Counted from the stretch's first letter, positions 18,990 through 27,942 are shown. The stretch: DNA of 64,000 bases from Sinorhizobium terangae (GCF_009601505.1 NZ_WITC01000127.1:1-64000); one strand, 5' to 3'. A program made the numbers and translations. The notes: a model not told the origin generated them from the sequence alone.

Positions 18990-19717
18990 CGCCTGGCCGA
19001 AGCGCTGAAACCTCGCCATTCACGACGCGGGCGCGCCGTGGCTGGCAGCTGTGAGGAGCACAGGAATGAGGGAGTTCTGGGCTACAGCAGAGCAAAAATC
19101 TGCCGGTAAATGTAACGTAACCTGTTGCTGGTGCTGCGCGGCCGACTAGCGCGCGTCATTTCCTGCCGCCACAGAACGAGAATGTACGCGGTGATAATTT
19201 CCCGGACGCAGGGCTAACGACAAGCGGAAAGCACTTCGATATAGATTGTCTGACCTTCAAATGGCTGAAATGCGAGACGGCTTAATATACTTCTTTCGGG
19301 TTACAGTACTACTCAGAAATATTCGTTTCCTGAACTATGGAATATGGTAAGAGGTAGAAGGGGATAGGGGATTCTACTGCAGTAGCTGATGCTCGGCGTG
19401 AGCGCGGCTCGGGGGAATCAAAATAAGTTTTCAAGATGTTTGCCGGGCCAGCCATTTGAGAAGCGCTGGTCGGGGAGGGCGAGGCGTATGAGTAGTTTTC
19501 GCCCGATGAGGGGCTCCGGCTTCAGCGAGGGGAAACCGGCCGACATCGGCCGGTTTCCCACCCTCTTCGAGAACGCGATTTCGTCGCGACGAATTTCCCA
19601 AATCTTAAAGAACGCGGGGCGCTCAAGGGGATGGGAAAGGTAACTGAATTTTTTCAACGCATTCAAACAGGTTGCATCGATCGATGCACCAGCAACGGGG
19701 GTTAGGGGGCAAGTAGA
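18990..19717. other. Long AT-richer intergenic region upstream of surface protein
   Basis: About 730 bases without a convincing gene. The part 19150-19400 is clearly more AT-rich than the surroundings and probably holds the promoter and leader of the gene at 19718. I see no complete known operator. A frame at 19389-19643 has no similarity and poor start context. Confidence 0.5.
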
Positions 19718-20914
19718 ATGAGTTTCTTCACGACAAGCTTCATGACGGACGGGTCGTATGACTCCAGTCTCAGCCAGTCCGCGCAGGGGCAGCTCTCGTC
19801 GAGCTACACCGACGCGCTCACGGAAGCGCTGCAAGATGTAACCGTCGCCGACTACATCGGCTTCCTGGCCAATCAGGGCGGCCTTTCGGTTGATGACGCG
19901 CTTGCCGTAAAGGCTGCGGTCATCGCCGGGGATTTCACGCTTTCGGACCTTTTCGCAGCCGCCCAGAGCAAGCTCGGCCCTGTCGACGGCGCCAGCATCA
20001 CGGATCCGGCACCGACGATGCTGGTCAACGGCGTTGAGATCGACCTGACCGCGATCCTCACCGGTATCGACACCGAAACCTGGTCGACGGTGCAGGCGAG
20101 CGGCAAGAAGCTCGACACGATCTATCATACCCGGGAGTTCTACACGGATACGCAGGAGCCGGCCGACTACGATGCCGGCTGGTCCAGCGACAACCAGCCT
20201 CCGAGTGCCGAACCGATCCTGAAGGAACTGACCGAAGACGTTGCTGCGTCTCCGATCGACCTCCTTGCAACCGCTTCCGATCCGGATGGCGATACGCTTT
20301 CCGTCGTCGCCGGCAGCCTGAGTTTTTCGGTTGACGGCGATGCGGGGTCCACGACACCTCCCGCCTACATCACTGTCGTCGACAACATCGTAACGGTCGA
20401 TACGTCGCACCCGGATCTCCAGCCCGGAGGGGCAATCGATCTGAAGCTCGGCGAGACGCTCACGGTGGTCGTCAATTACACCATCGAGGATGGCCAGGGC
20501 GGCACGACCACCAATGCATTGACCATCGAAATAGCCGGTTCTGCGGACATCTACACCGGTACCGAGTCCTTCACCTTCCAGAAAATCGGCGGCGATATCA
20601 CCGAACGGTCGTTTTCGGGCTCTTTCACGGTGGATGTGGACGGTTTCGATGGCATCGTCACCGTGAGCGGGGATGCCGATCTGAACAGCGTAAGAGAGAG
20701 CCTCGGGGGCACGGTCGACAGTGGCTCGTTCAGCATTGTCGGCACCGAGTCGAACAGCAGCACAACAGAAACGCTGAACCCGTATTCCAAGACGGTGGTC
20801 CTCAGCGACGCCGATTTCACCGACGGAACGATCGCGTTCAATGGTACGTTCAGCCAGCAGGTCGCGAACGGCTCCACTGTCGCCGTCCAGCTCGAATATA
20901 ACTACTGGGCCTGA
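19718..20914 (+). CDS. Large cadherin/Ig-like repeat surface or secreted protein
   Basis: The 398-residue, very acidic protein has no cleavable signal peptide. Residues about 160-275 form a cadherin-like/VCBS-type domain (EDVAASPIDLLATASDPDGDTLSV...EDGQGGTTTNALTIEI). The N-terminal 150 residues and the C-terminal beta-rich domain are unassigned. Such domains occur in adhesins and proteins exported by type I secretion, but no RTX GGxGxD repeats or transporter genes are nearby. The ATG at 19718 follows GGGGGC. Adhesion or matrix function is inference. Confidence 0.7.
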   Translation: MSFFTTSFMTDGSYDSSLSQSAQGQLSSSYTDALTEALQDVTVADYIGFLANQGGLSVDDALAVKAAVIAGDFTLSDLFAAAQSKLGPVDGASITDPAPTMLVNGVEIDLTAILTGIDTETWSTVQASGKKLDTIYHTREFYTDTQEPADYDAGWSSDNQPPSAEPILKELTEDVAASPIDLLATASDPDGDTLSVVAGSLSFSVDGDAGSTTPPAYITVVDNIVTVDTSHPDLQPGGAIDLKLGETLTVVVNYTIEDGQGGTTTNALTIEIAGSADIYTGTESFTFQKIGGDITERSFSGSFTVDVDGFDGIVTVSGDADLNSVRESLGGTVDSGSFSIVGTESNSSTTETLNPYSKTVVLSDADFTDGTIAFNGTFSQQVANGSTVAVQLEYNYWA

Positions 20915-20933
20915 AGCCCGGCAACTGCAAACC

Positions 20934-20962
20934 ACATGGCCCGGCAACCGACCGGGCCATGT
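20934..20962 (+). terminator. Strong hairpin after surface-protein gene
   Basis: A perfect 11-bp stem ACATGGCCCGG/CCGGGCCATGT with a 7-base loop lies 19 bases after the stop codon. There is no clear T tract, so termination is probable rather than certain. Confidence 0.6.
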
Positions 20963-21029
20963 GTCATCTGCTGCGGGTGAAACTTGGCGCAGTGGGGCGG
21001 CATGGTTCAGCGTTCCGCCGCCGACGTCG

Positions 21030-21062
21030 TCCGTCATCCTCGAGGGTCAAGCCCGAGGATGG
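21030..21062. repeat. REP-like hairpin (CATCCTCG family)
   Basis: CATCCTCG and CGAGGATG arms flank GTCAAGCC. The same sequence family forms the 30-bp inverted repeat at 60814-60922. Confidence 0.65.
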
Positions 21063-21133
21063 GTATGGGAGTGACGGTGAGTCCGGCGTTGGCGCAAAGC
21101 CAGGGTGCGTCGGCGCCGTGCATGTCTCACCTT

Positions 21134-22099
21134 TCAGTCTCCATAGTGATGGGTGTACTCGCCTGCTTCAAAATCCGCGAACCGCAGGGGCCAGCGCTTT
21201 CCGGGCCAGACATAATCCACCCGGCCGTCCTCGGGCCGGTAGACGGCGGTGTAGAGGGTCGGGAAGCGCGGGTTTCGCGCATGGACCGGCGGCTGTAGGA
21301 AGCGGTCGGTCAGGCCTTCGAGCGACATCGAAGGTTCGTCCAGCGCCTGCAGGAGCGCGCGCTGCCGCGCCAGCGAATTTGGCGGGGCCCGTTCGGAGCG
21401 CTGATGGTTGGCGCATGCCTTGAGGCGGGTGATGACCGGCCGCTGGCCGGGGCCGAGGAAGAGGGTCGCGTATGTGCCCGATCGATCGAGCAGTGTCACG
21501 TTCTGCGCAAGCGCCACCGGGATACGGCAAAGAGTCTCTACGGCCTCACTGACGCGACGGCAGGTTTCGAGCACGTAGCGGACCATGAGAATGATCGAAA
21601 AGCCGCGGCCCTGGAGGCGGCCGCCACCAAGCGTTACGCTCGCGACCAGCCCTTCCTCGTTCATTCCGTCGACGCAGCCTCCCCAGGGGCGCTGCGCCTT
21701 CGCGATCACCTTGAGACCCGACCACGCGGTGAGCTCGAAGCGATCCGAAACGATATCGGGCGGATAGTCGAAGTTGCGGATGAGCGCCGGGCCTTCTTTT
21801 CCGAGCCAGACCGCCTGGCTGCAGCCGTAGCCTTCCGGCGCGGGGCGATAGTGGCTGAGCATCCGGTGCGCGAGCTCGTCGTCGCCAACGAGAGCGCAGA
21901 CATGCTCGTAGTGCGGGAGGAGCTCGGGCATGTGCTGCGCAAGCGCTGCGCGACATTCGCTGACAGTAGGCGCGGCGGGGCGTGACGTGACGGCCCGGCC
22001 GAAATACCAGCTCTCCACACCGGCCCGACCGGCTGTGAAGCGGGAAAGCCAGTCTTTCCCGGGCCGATCCTCCCGCGCTGATACGAAGGTCTTCTCCAT
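21134..22099 (-). CDS. C45-family Ntn hydrolase (acyl-CoA:6-APA acyltransferase-like)
   Basis: The 321-residue protein carries YGCSQAVWL followed by ALIRNFDYPPD, the typical nucleophile-Cys and NxDY region of C45/linear-amide hydrolases. The Cys becomes the N-terminal nucleophile after self-cleavage in this family. An Asn and an Asp downstream (GCVDGMNEEGLVASV) fit as well. It would hydrolyse or transfer an acyl group from an amide; the substrate is unknown. It lies 81 bases after the DUF6428 gene on the same strand and may share its promoter. Confidence 0.8.
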   Translation of the reverse strand: MEKTFVSAREDRPGKDWLSRFTAGRAGVESWYFGRAVTSRPAAPTVSECRAALAQHMPELLPHYEHVCALVGDDELAHRMLSHYRPAPEGYGCSQAVWLGKEGPALIRNFDYPPDIVSDRFELTAWSGLKVIAKAQRPWGGCVDGMNEEGLVASVTLGGGRLQGRGFSIILMVRYVLETCRRVSEAVETLCRIPVALAQNVTLLDRSGTYATLFLGPGQRPVITRLKACANHQRSERAPPNSLARQRALLQALDEPSMSLEGLTDRFLQPPVHARNPRFPTLYTAVYRPEDGRVDYVWPGKRWPLRFADFEAGEYTHHYGD

Positions 22100-22180
22100 G
22101 GCGGAGTATAGGGAGGGAATTCCGCGGATGCAACGTGGACGTGGAGGCGCGGTTGCCGCGCCACCCCTCAGCCTCGGCCG

Positions 22181-22705
22181 CTATGCGCAACACCTCGACG
22201 TGTTCGAGGGGCCGCAGCAGCTCGATTGTGAGGCTGTGGCCTGCTCGGCGAGCCATCGGTCGCGAGGTTTGCAGCTCGCGGGTCGGGGCGAAAGGCGAAC
22301 CAAAAGGGCTTCGTCCCGCTCGACGGGCTCGTCGGCGCAGTAAAGCTGCATCGGCCTCACGCCATCACTGACCTCGAACGTCAATTTGGCCGATCCGTCG
22401 AGGGCGACGTGTTCGGAGACTTTCCTGATGATGGCCGAGAACTTCCCGGCTGGCATGTGCGTGCGTTCGCCGCCGTCGACGTCCCATAACTGGACGAAGA
22501 TTTCCGTCCATGCCTCGGGGTTCGCGCCGCAATCGAGGGCGGAGAACTGGCCAGCCTTCACTTCCGTGACGTGGTATCCGGGGCGGACGATCTTTCCGTC
22601 ATATTCGAAGACGAGCGGCTTGGCCGCAGTTTCCTTCAGCCGCTCGAGCAGCGATCCGAGTGTGATGTCGCTTTGCGCATGCTGGCTATTGTCGATCAGT
22701 GTCAT
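22181..22705 (-). CDS. DUF6428-family protein
   Basis: The 174-residue protein has the family pattern: TEVKAGQFSALDCGANPEAWTE, a VQLWDVDGGE segment and PAGKFSAIIRKV. The C-terminus is Cys-rich (CCGPSNTSRCCA), which suggests metal(loid) binding. The ATG at 22705 gives MTLIDNSQHA. It is divergent from an ArsR gene and shares its operator region, an association known for this family. The biochemical role is not known. Confidence 0.7.
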   Translation of the reverse strand: MTLIDNSQHAQSDITLGSLLERLKETAAKPLVFEYDGKIVRPGYHVTEVKAGQFSALDCGANPEAWTEIFVQLWDVDGGERTHMPAGKFSAIIRKVSEHVALDGSAKLTFEVSDGVRPMQLYCADEPVERDEALLVRLSPRPASCKPRDRWLAEQATASQSSCCGPSNTSRCCA

Positions 22706-22720
22706 TTCGGTTATTCCTCG

Positions 22721-22746
22721 TTTCAATAGTTTTAGGATTCTTGAAA
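22721..22746. promoter_or_regulatory. ArsR-type operator in the divergent intergenic region
   Basis: TTTCAA at 22721-22726 and TTGAAA at 22741-22746 form an inverted repeat spaced 14 bases, next to the ATG of arsR at 22748 and 16 bases from the start of the DUF6428 gene. The position fits repression of both directions by the ArsR protein. Confidence 0.55.
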
Positions 22747-22747
22747 T

Positions 22748-23116
22748 ATGGAAGAACGTCAAGCCCTGATGTCATTCGCGGCACTGTCTCAGGAGACCCG
22801 GTTGGGGATCGTCAGGACACTCGTGGTGGCGGGTCCAGGCGGCATGGCCGCCGGCGCGATCGCGGAGACGATGGGCGTCTCGCCGTCGAACGTCTCCTTC
22901 CACCTGAAGGAGCTGGAGCGGGCCGGACTGATTGCCCAGAGGCGCGAATCCCGCTCGATCGTCTACAGCGCCAGCTACGACGCGCTTGCCGAACTGCTGA
23001 AGTTCCTGATGGAGGATTGCTGCGTCGGGCACCCCAGCGTGCGTGCGCCATTGACCGGCGCCGACGATGGTTGCTGCGCGGTGTCTTCCGCGTCGGCCGA
23101 AGGCGAGAATGTCTGA
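22748..23116 (+). CDS. arsR: ArsR-family metal(loid)-responsive repressor
   Basis: The 122-residue protein has a winged helix (AIAETMGVSPSNVSFHLKELERAGL) and candidate ligand cysteines: FLMEDCCVGH and DDGCC near the C-terminus, similar to arsenic sensors whose site lies in the C-terminal half. The ATG sits directly next to the operator, with only a weak AGGA eleven bases upstream. It overlaps the next gene by eight bases (ATGTCTGA), so the two are translated together. Arsenite or antimonite sensing is inferred from the cysteines and the second arsenic operon 14 kb away. Confidence 0.8.
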   Translation: MEERQALMSFAALSQETRLGIVRTLVVAGPGGMAAGAIAETMGVSPSNVSFHLKELERAGLIAQRRESRSIVYSASYDALAELLKFLMEDCCVGHPSVRAPLTGADDGCCAVSSASAEGENV

Positions 23117-24302
23117 CATGAAGCCCGGCATCCCCGCGGCCATCGTCGCCGCGCTCGGCCTCACGCAGATCATCGGCTACGGCACGCTCTATTACAGCTT
23201 CAGCATCCTGGCGCCGGGGATGGCACGCGACCTCGGCCTGAGCGTCGAGCAGGTGTTCGGCATCTTTTCCGCCTCGCTGTTTGCGGGCGGGCTTTCGGCT
23301 CCATTCGTCGGGGGATTGATGGATCGGTTGGGCGCGGCGATGATCATGACCATTGGCTCGGCCGTCTCGGCGCTCGCCCTCCTGCTGTGCGCCTGGTCCC
23401 CCTCGATAGCGGTGTTTGCACTCTCCATCGTCCTCCTGGAAGTTGCATCCGGCATGGTGCAATACCAGGCGGCTTTCGCCGCGCTCGTCGAAAGCCGCCC
23501 AATGGCGGCGTCACGCAGTATCACCTATCTCACATCGATCGGGGGCTTCGCCTCGACAATCTTCTGGCCGATCTCCGCGAGCCTTCACGAGCATTTCTCC
23601 TGGCGGGAAATCTACATCGCCTACGCGGTGTTGAATCTGATCGTCTGCCTTCCGCTTCATCATTGGATCATGCGGAGCAGGAGGTCCGAAGCGGCCAAAT
23701 TCACCGGCAAGGACGGCCACGCGGTTGTCGGTGCGCTTCCGGTCGAGGTCAGGCGGCGCGGCATGCTCCTTGTGTCACTGGCTTTTGCCCTGCAGGGGTT
23801 CACGCTTTCGGCGATGCTGACCCACATGGTTCCGATGCTGGGAGCGATCGGTTTCGGGACGGCAGCGGTCGTGATCGGCTCGCTGTTCGGGCCCTCGCAG
23901 GTCCTGAGCAGGCTGATCAACATGGCATTCGGCAAAAACCTGGCGCCGCCTGTACTCGCGACGCTGTCCGCCGCGCTCATCGTTGCCGGCGTTCTTATCC
24001 TCGGCCTGTCCGGAACCTGGCTGCCCGGGGCGGTGGCTTTCGCGATCTTCCTTGGCCTTGGGTCCGGTATCAACAGCGTAGCGCAGGGCTCCCTGCCACT
24101 CTGCTACGGAGCGATAACGGACCGCATGGCCGCCGCACGGCTGGCTGCGGGCGCAATGGCACCGTTCGTTTTCTCCGTGTTGATGGAGCGTTTCGGAAGC
24201 GACGTCGCCTTGATGGCCAACGCCTGCCTTGGTGCAGTCGGCATGGCCGCCTTCGTCGCGGTGGCGTCGTCCGCCAAGCGCACGGCCACCGCAACGTCGT
24301 GA
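23109..24302 (+). CDS. MFS transporter, probable arsenical efflux (ArsK-like)
   Basis: The 397-residue protein has about 12 hydrophobic segments, beginning at GIPAAIVAALGLTQIIGYGTLYYSF, and the MFS loop motif GGLMDRLGAA between helices 2 and 3. The ATG at 23109 overlaps the arsR stop; a GTG upstream would overlap more and is unlikely. Co-translation with an ArsR repressor and proximity of DUF6428 fit the ArsK-type efflux pumps described in Rhizobiaceae. The specific substrate (arsenite, antimonite or organoarsenical) cannot be read from the sequence. Confidence 0.75.
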   Translation: MSDMKPGIPAAIVAALGLTQIIGYGTLYYSFSILAPGMARDLGLSVEQVFGIFSASLFAGGLSAPFVGGLMDRLGAAMIMTIGSAVSALALLLCAWSPSIAVFALSIVLLEVASGMVQYQAAFAALVESRPMAASRSITYLTSIGGFASTIFWPISASLHEHFSWREIYIAYAVLNLIVCLPLHHWIMRSRRSEAAKFTGKDGHAVVGALPVEVRRRGMLLVSLAFALQGFTLSAMLTHMVPMLGAIGFGTAAVVIGSLFGPSQVLSRLINMAFGKNLAPPVLATLSAALIVAGVLILGLSGTWLPGAVAFAIFLGLGSGINSVAQGSLPLCYGAITDRMAAARLAAGAMAPFVFSVLMERFGSDVALMANACLGAVGMAAFVAVASSAKRTATATS

Positions 24303-24325
24303 AGCTCGATCGAGCTCAGAGCGGA

Positions 24326-24430
24326 CTACAGCGCCGCGCGTCTTATCAGACGCGCAAAGGTCGCTGTAGCACTTTGAATTGCTGATGTTTTTGTCCTTAA
24401 ATCGGCTAGGATTTAAGGAGACATGCAGTA
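24326..24430 (+). repeat. RIME-like palindromic element, full copy
   Basis: Same two-palindrome structure as at 17230, with GCGCGTCT/AGACGCGC and CCTTAAATCG/GATTTAAGG stems. It lies between the convergent MFS and kinase-like genes and could serve as a bidirectional terminator. Confidence 0.85.
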
Positions 24431-24448
24431 AGCTTTCCAAGTTGAGCC

Positions 24449-24991
24449 TCAAACCTCGGCTCTCTGGATCCACTCTGCAATTTTTGCCGCCGCATCTGAC
24501 GGGGTCAAACGCGTCACATCGAGCTTTAGCAAGTTCGTCTCATCTATACCTGCGAGGATTTTGCCCTGTATGTGGTTTCTCCTCGCCATTTCAGCATCGC
24601 GCGGTTTCCGCATCGCGGCCCGCGCGCCTGCCTCGATACGGCGAATGTTCTCTTCAAGATCGCAGTGCAGATGCACGACGAAGAACGGTGCCCGCTCGCG
24701 GCCAAGGCGCACAATCCGCTGCCACTCTGCGTCGCCCCAATCGCTGCTTCCGGCAAGAACCGTCGTTAGTACGACGGGGATTTCGGCCGGAAGTTTCAGA
24801 ATCAGGTTATGCGCGACCGCTTCGATCTTTTCGACGGTTTCGATGAAATCCGGCGATTTGAATTCCGTCAGCGCGAAAGCGACATTGTAAACACTATGGA
24901 TGTCCAGCAGCCGGCCCGAGATCTTTGATATGAGTTCCTGACCGATCGTCAGCTTCCCCACGCCAGGGTAGCCGTTCAAGACAATGATCAT
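24449..24991 (-). CDS. Small P-loop kinase-like protein
   Basis: The 180-residue protein starts MIIVLNGYPGVGKLTIGQEL, an N-terminal Walker A (GYPGVGKLT). It also has a lid-like Arg-rich stretch (EENIRRIEAGARAAMRKPRD). This resembles shikimate/adenylate-kinase-like or AAA_33 zeta-toxin-type kinases. The ATG at 24991 follows AAGAGGAG. It stands alone; no toxin or antitoxin partner is visible. The substrate is unknown. Confidence 0.75.
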   Translation of the reverse strand: MIIVLNGYPGVGKLTIGQELISKISGRLLDIHSVYNVAFALTEFKSPDFIETVEKIEAVAHNLILKLPAEIPVVLTTVLAGSSDWGDAEWQRIVRLGRERAPFFVVHLHCDLEENIRRIEAGARAAMRKPRDAEMARRNHIQGKILAGIDETNLLKLDVTRLTPSDAAAKIAEWIQRAEV

Positions 24992-25404
24992 GGCTGCTCC
25001 TCTTAATGAAGTTGCATGAATACAAAGCTTGGTTGTATAGCGTTGATCTACCACGCCGTGTTTGCCTTGACGACTGCCTGGTCCAAGCGGCCACTCGGCG
25101 ACACCGTCGGGCAATCGGACCGTGCCGTCATGGCTGGCGATCGAAACGATCCGAGACGATATCGGGCGGGGGTAGGGGATTGGACTTCAGATTTTTTTGA
25201 ACCTGCTCGATCAGCAAAAGCAGGGCAATGGTAATCATCGCCGCTCCGGAAACTGGCACACTATGCGGGCGACCATCGGGCGGGTCCGCAAGACGATCTT
25301 GGAACCGACGCCGACCAGCAGACCAGAGCACAGTTGATCATGTGCAAAATCCCCATGGCGACGATCTGGGTGGATGCGGCGCAGTAGCGAGCGCGCGCTG
25401 CCGC
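24992..25404. other. Intergenic region
   Basis: About 410 bases with no supported gene. A 23-base stretch at 25147-25169 differs at one base from part of the C45 hydrolase gene (21741-21763), which suggests a short ectopic copy. Other peptides in this gap resemble nothing I know. Confidence 0.4.
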
Positions 25405-26025
25405 TCAATACCCAACCGAGAGATACTTCGATGCGAAGAGTTCCGCGAGCTCCTGCCGGCAGTCGACCAACGGTCGTACCTCTTGGCTGGCTTTTGCAAT
25501 CGCCATGGCACCGGAGTAGGTGGCGATCACCAGTGTCGCCAGGCTGCGAGGATCTATGCCGGTAACCCGTTTTGACTCGACATCCTCCTGAAACTTTGCC
25601 GACAGCGCCTCCTGCCAGCCGGCGAAAACACCGCTCAGCGCCTCGCGCATCTCTTCATCGTGCGGGGAAATCTCCATCGCCATATTATTGAGGGGGCAGC
25701 CGGAAACCGAGCCCTTTAGCGTCAGTTCGCCGATGATGTTTTCGAAGATGAGATCGATGGCCGCTGGCGCGTCCGCACAGGTTTGAAGCGGCTCGATCCA
25801 TGTCTGCCGGACGGCTTCGGCCACCCGATCGCGGATAACTGCCAATCCGAGTTCGCGCTTTGCCGGAAAATGATGCGCCATGGCCCCACCAGATACTGAA
25901 GCCTTTTCCCGCAGTTCCAGCATGCCCGTAGCGAGGTAGCCCTGAGCAACGAAGGCATCATAGGCCGCGTCGACAATCCTGCGACGCACCGCGCGGGGGT
26001 CATTGGTTCTCTTGTTTCCTGCCAT
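25405..26025 (-). CDS. TetR-family transcriptional repressor
   Basis: The 206-residue protein has an N-terminal TetR helix-turn-helix (LELREKASVSGGAMAHHFPAK) and a variable helical ligand domain with GCPLNNMAMEI, typical of the TetR_C subgroup that includes YxaF/LmrA-like regulators. The start MAGNKRT at 26025 is preferred over an upstream ATG five codons earlier. It is divergent from the NIPSNAP gene, with a long inverted repeat between them. Confidence 0.88.
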   Translation of the reverse strand: MAGNKRTNDPRAVRRRIVDAAYDAFVAQGYLATGMLELREKASVSGGAMAHHFPAKRELGLAVIRDRVAEAVRQTWIEPLQTCADAPAAIDLIFENIIGELTLKGSVSGCPLNNMAMEISPHDEEMREALSGVFAGWQEALSAKFQEDVESKRVTGIDPRSLATLVIATYSGAMAIAKASQEVRPLVDCRQELAELFASKYLSVGY

Positions 26026-26063
26026 GGTAGCCACTTGCAAACTCCATCAAGAGTAGCAGGTTG

Positions 26064-26117
26064 ACAAAACAGGTCAATCGTCCTCTTATTGAGACAGGAC
26101 AATCGACCTGTTTTTGT
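26064..26117. promoter_or_regulatory. Probable TetR operator
   Basis: ACAAAACAGGTC at 26064 and GACCTGTTTTTGT at 26105 are inverted; the complementarity continues inward (AATCGTCC versus GGACAATC), giving arms of about 18 bases with two mismatches, spaced by about 16 bases. It sits 39 bases upstream of the TetR start and just ahead of the NIPSNAP ATG at 26127, so binding would block both genes. Confidence 0.75.
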
Positions 26118-26126
26118 GGGGCTACC

Positions 26127-26849
26127 ATGCATACCGTCTTCGAACTCCGCCGCTACCGACTCCGTCCAGGCGGGAGGGAAGCCTTGATCGGGCTGTTTGA
26201 CAACGAATTTATCGAACCGCAGGAAGCGCTCGGCATGCGCGTCGAAGGCGAGTTCCGCGATCTTGACGATCCGGATGCCTTCGTGTGGGTTCGCTCTTTC
26301 GCAGACATGGAGGCCCGAACGGAGGCGCTCAAATCCTTTTATTCGAGCGCGATCTGGAAGAAACATGGGCCGGCTGCCAACGAGACGATGCTCAACTCAG
26401 ATAACGTGTTGCTGCTAAAGCCTGTTGGCGGCGTGATGCCGTTCTCCCACAACCGGGCGAGAAAAGAGGAGGTGGAGCAGCAAGAAGCTGAAGGCCTCGT
26501 CATCGCGACTATCTGCTCTCTGGCCCCCGGAACGGAGGACGAATTCGCCGCGCTCTTCATCCAGGAGGCGCTTCCGGTTTTGCAGGATGCCGGCGCTCGC
26601 GTTGATGCTGTTCTTGTCACTGAGCGGAGCACGAATGGCTTTCCGCGACTCCCCGTCCGCGAGGGCGAGACGGTGCTTGTTTGGTTCGAATGCCATAAGG
26701 ACGAGGCTGGCCTGGCCCGCTACCGAGAGCGCTTAGGACAGAACGCCAAATGGACGGAAGAGGTCTATCCACGAATGGACGGCCAGTGTTGGCGAAGGAT
26801 CGAGGTGGCACGCTTGACGCCGACGCCGCGATCACTTTGCACTTGGTAG
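26127..26849 (+). CDS. NIPSNAP-family protein
   Basis: The 240-residue protein starts MHTVFELRRYRLRPGGREAL, the standard opening of a NIPSNAP ferredoxin-like domain; a second, weaker domain of the same type follows (about residues 125-235). WVRSFADMEAR and FYSSAIWKKH fit the family. The ATG at 26127 follows GGGG, downstream of the TetR operator. Small-molecule binding or degradation roles are suggested for the family, but the function is not known. Confidence 0.8.
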   Translation: MHTVFELRRYRLRPGGREALIGLFDNEFIEPQEALGMRVEGEFRDLDDPDAFVWVRSFADMEARTEALKSFYSSAIWKKHGPAANETMLNSDNVLLLKPVGGVMPFSHNRARKEEVEQQEAEGLVIATICSLAPGTEDEFAALFIQEALPVLQDAGARVDAVLVTERSTNGFPRLPVREGETVLVWFECHKDEAGLARYRERLGQNAKWTEEVYPRMDGQCWRRIEVARLTPTPRSLCTW

Positions 26850-27036
26850 ATTGGCGCAGTGCTGCTGCTGCCGCGTCCGCAGTAACGAAATCGGGAACGC
26901 CTGCGGTCTTGCCACGGCTTTAATTTTTGCTTTAAAAACAAGCGCCTCCGGGACCAGCCGATCCGAGGGCAGGGCGACCATCATCATTTTCAGATGGCCG
27001 GGTTTCGTCGCAACATGCAGAGCAGCGGACGGACGG

Positions 27037-27942
27037 ATGGCGAAAGACTATGCACCTCGCCTGGGCAAGTTCACAGGCCTGGAGCAGCCGGCAACCTTGA
27101 CGTTCGGGACCTTTCAGGCGCCGGAATTTTCCGCCGCGCGGCTGATTGGAGAATTTGCCGAAGGAGGGACGCCGGTAAGGCTCGAAACCAGCGATGCCTA
27201 CCTCGTGTGCACCGAACGAAATCAATTGCCGTCCTGGCACTATTGGATCGATGGGCGACCCGCTCAGATGTCTGCCCGTGTGACTGGGCAATCCCTTTTG
27301 CGCGATCTCAACCAGGAGCACTCTTCGCTGGCGTTTGGATGTACCGACTGTCTTTCCTTCTACATTTCCCGGCACGCGCTGCAAAAATTTCAGGAGGAGC
27401 ACGGGCTCAGGCCGACCGGCGAGCTCAGGACCGCCGGGGGCACCGCCCTCGACGATACGGTCGTCCACAGCCTCGGCGAGTGCCTGTTGCCGGTATTCAA
27501 GGAGCCCGCGGCGGCCAGCCGAGTGTTTATCGACCACATCGGCATGGCGTTGATGTCACATCTGTCATTGAGCTATGGCGTGCACGACGGGCAGGGACGG
27601 CTGCCTCGAGGAGGTCTCGCGCCCTGGCAGGAGCGCCGTGCCAAGGACTTGCTGATGGCGAACGTGAGCGGCAGCATCAGCCTTGAGGAACTGGCGAAAG
27701 GATGCGGACTTTCCAGGAGCCATTTCGCGCGTGCTTTCAAGGTGACGACGGGATCAACGCCGCTTCAGTGGCTCGCGCAACAGCGCATCGCGCTCGCTCA
27801 AGGGCATCTTCGATATTCGTCCTTGTCCCTCCATGACATCGCCGAGCAATGCGGGTTCTCCGACCAGGGCCATTTCAGCCGCGTCTTTTCGCAGCATGTC
27901 GGAGAGACGCCGGGTCGCTGGCGACGCTCGGTGTTGAAATGA
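27037..27942 (+). CDS. AraC-family transcriptional regulator
   Basis: The 301-residue protein has a variable N-terminal domain and a C-terminal double helix-turn-helix (ISLEELAKGCGLSRSHFARA and SLHDIAEQCGFSDQGHFSRV), ending PGRWRRS. The ATG at 27037 gives MAKDYAPRL; the longer open frame upstream lacks family similarity. It probably regulated the alcohol dehydrogenase whose remnant follows immediately, an arrangement common in rhizobia. Confidence 0.85.
   Translation: MAKDYAPRLGKFTGLEQPATLTFGTFQAPEFSAARLIGEFAEGGTPVRLETSDAYLVCTERNQLPSWHYWIDGRPAQMSARVTGQSLLRDLNQEHSSLAFGCTDCLSFYISRHALQKFQEEHGLRPTGELRTAGGTALDDTVVHSLGECLLPVFKEPAAASRVFIDHIGMALMSHLSLSYGVHDGQGRLPRGGLAPWQERRAKDLLMANVSGSISLEELAKGCGLSRSHFARAFKVTTGSTPLQWLAQQRIALAQGHLRYSSLSLHDIAEQCGFSDQGHFSRVFSQHVGETPGRWRRSVLK

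Noticed and set aside
19418-21037. Open frame of over 530 codons opposite the surface-protein gene
   Set aside because: No domain, repetitive composition; the + strand protein has a cadherin-like pattern, a ribosome site and a downstream hairpin.
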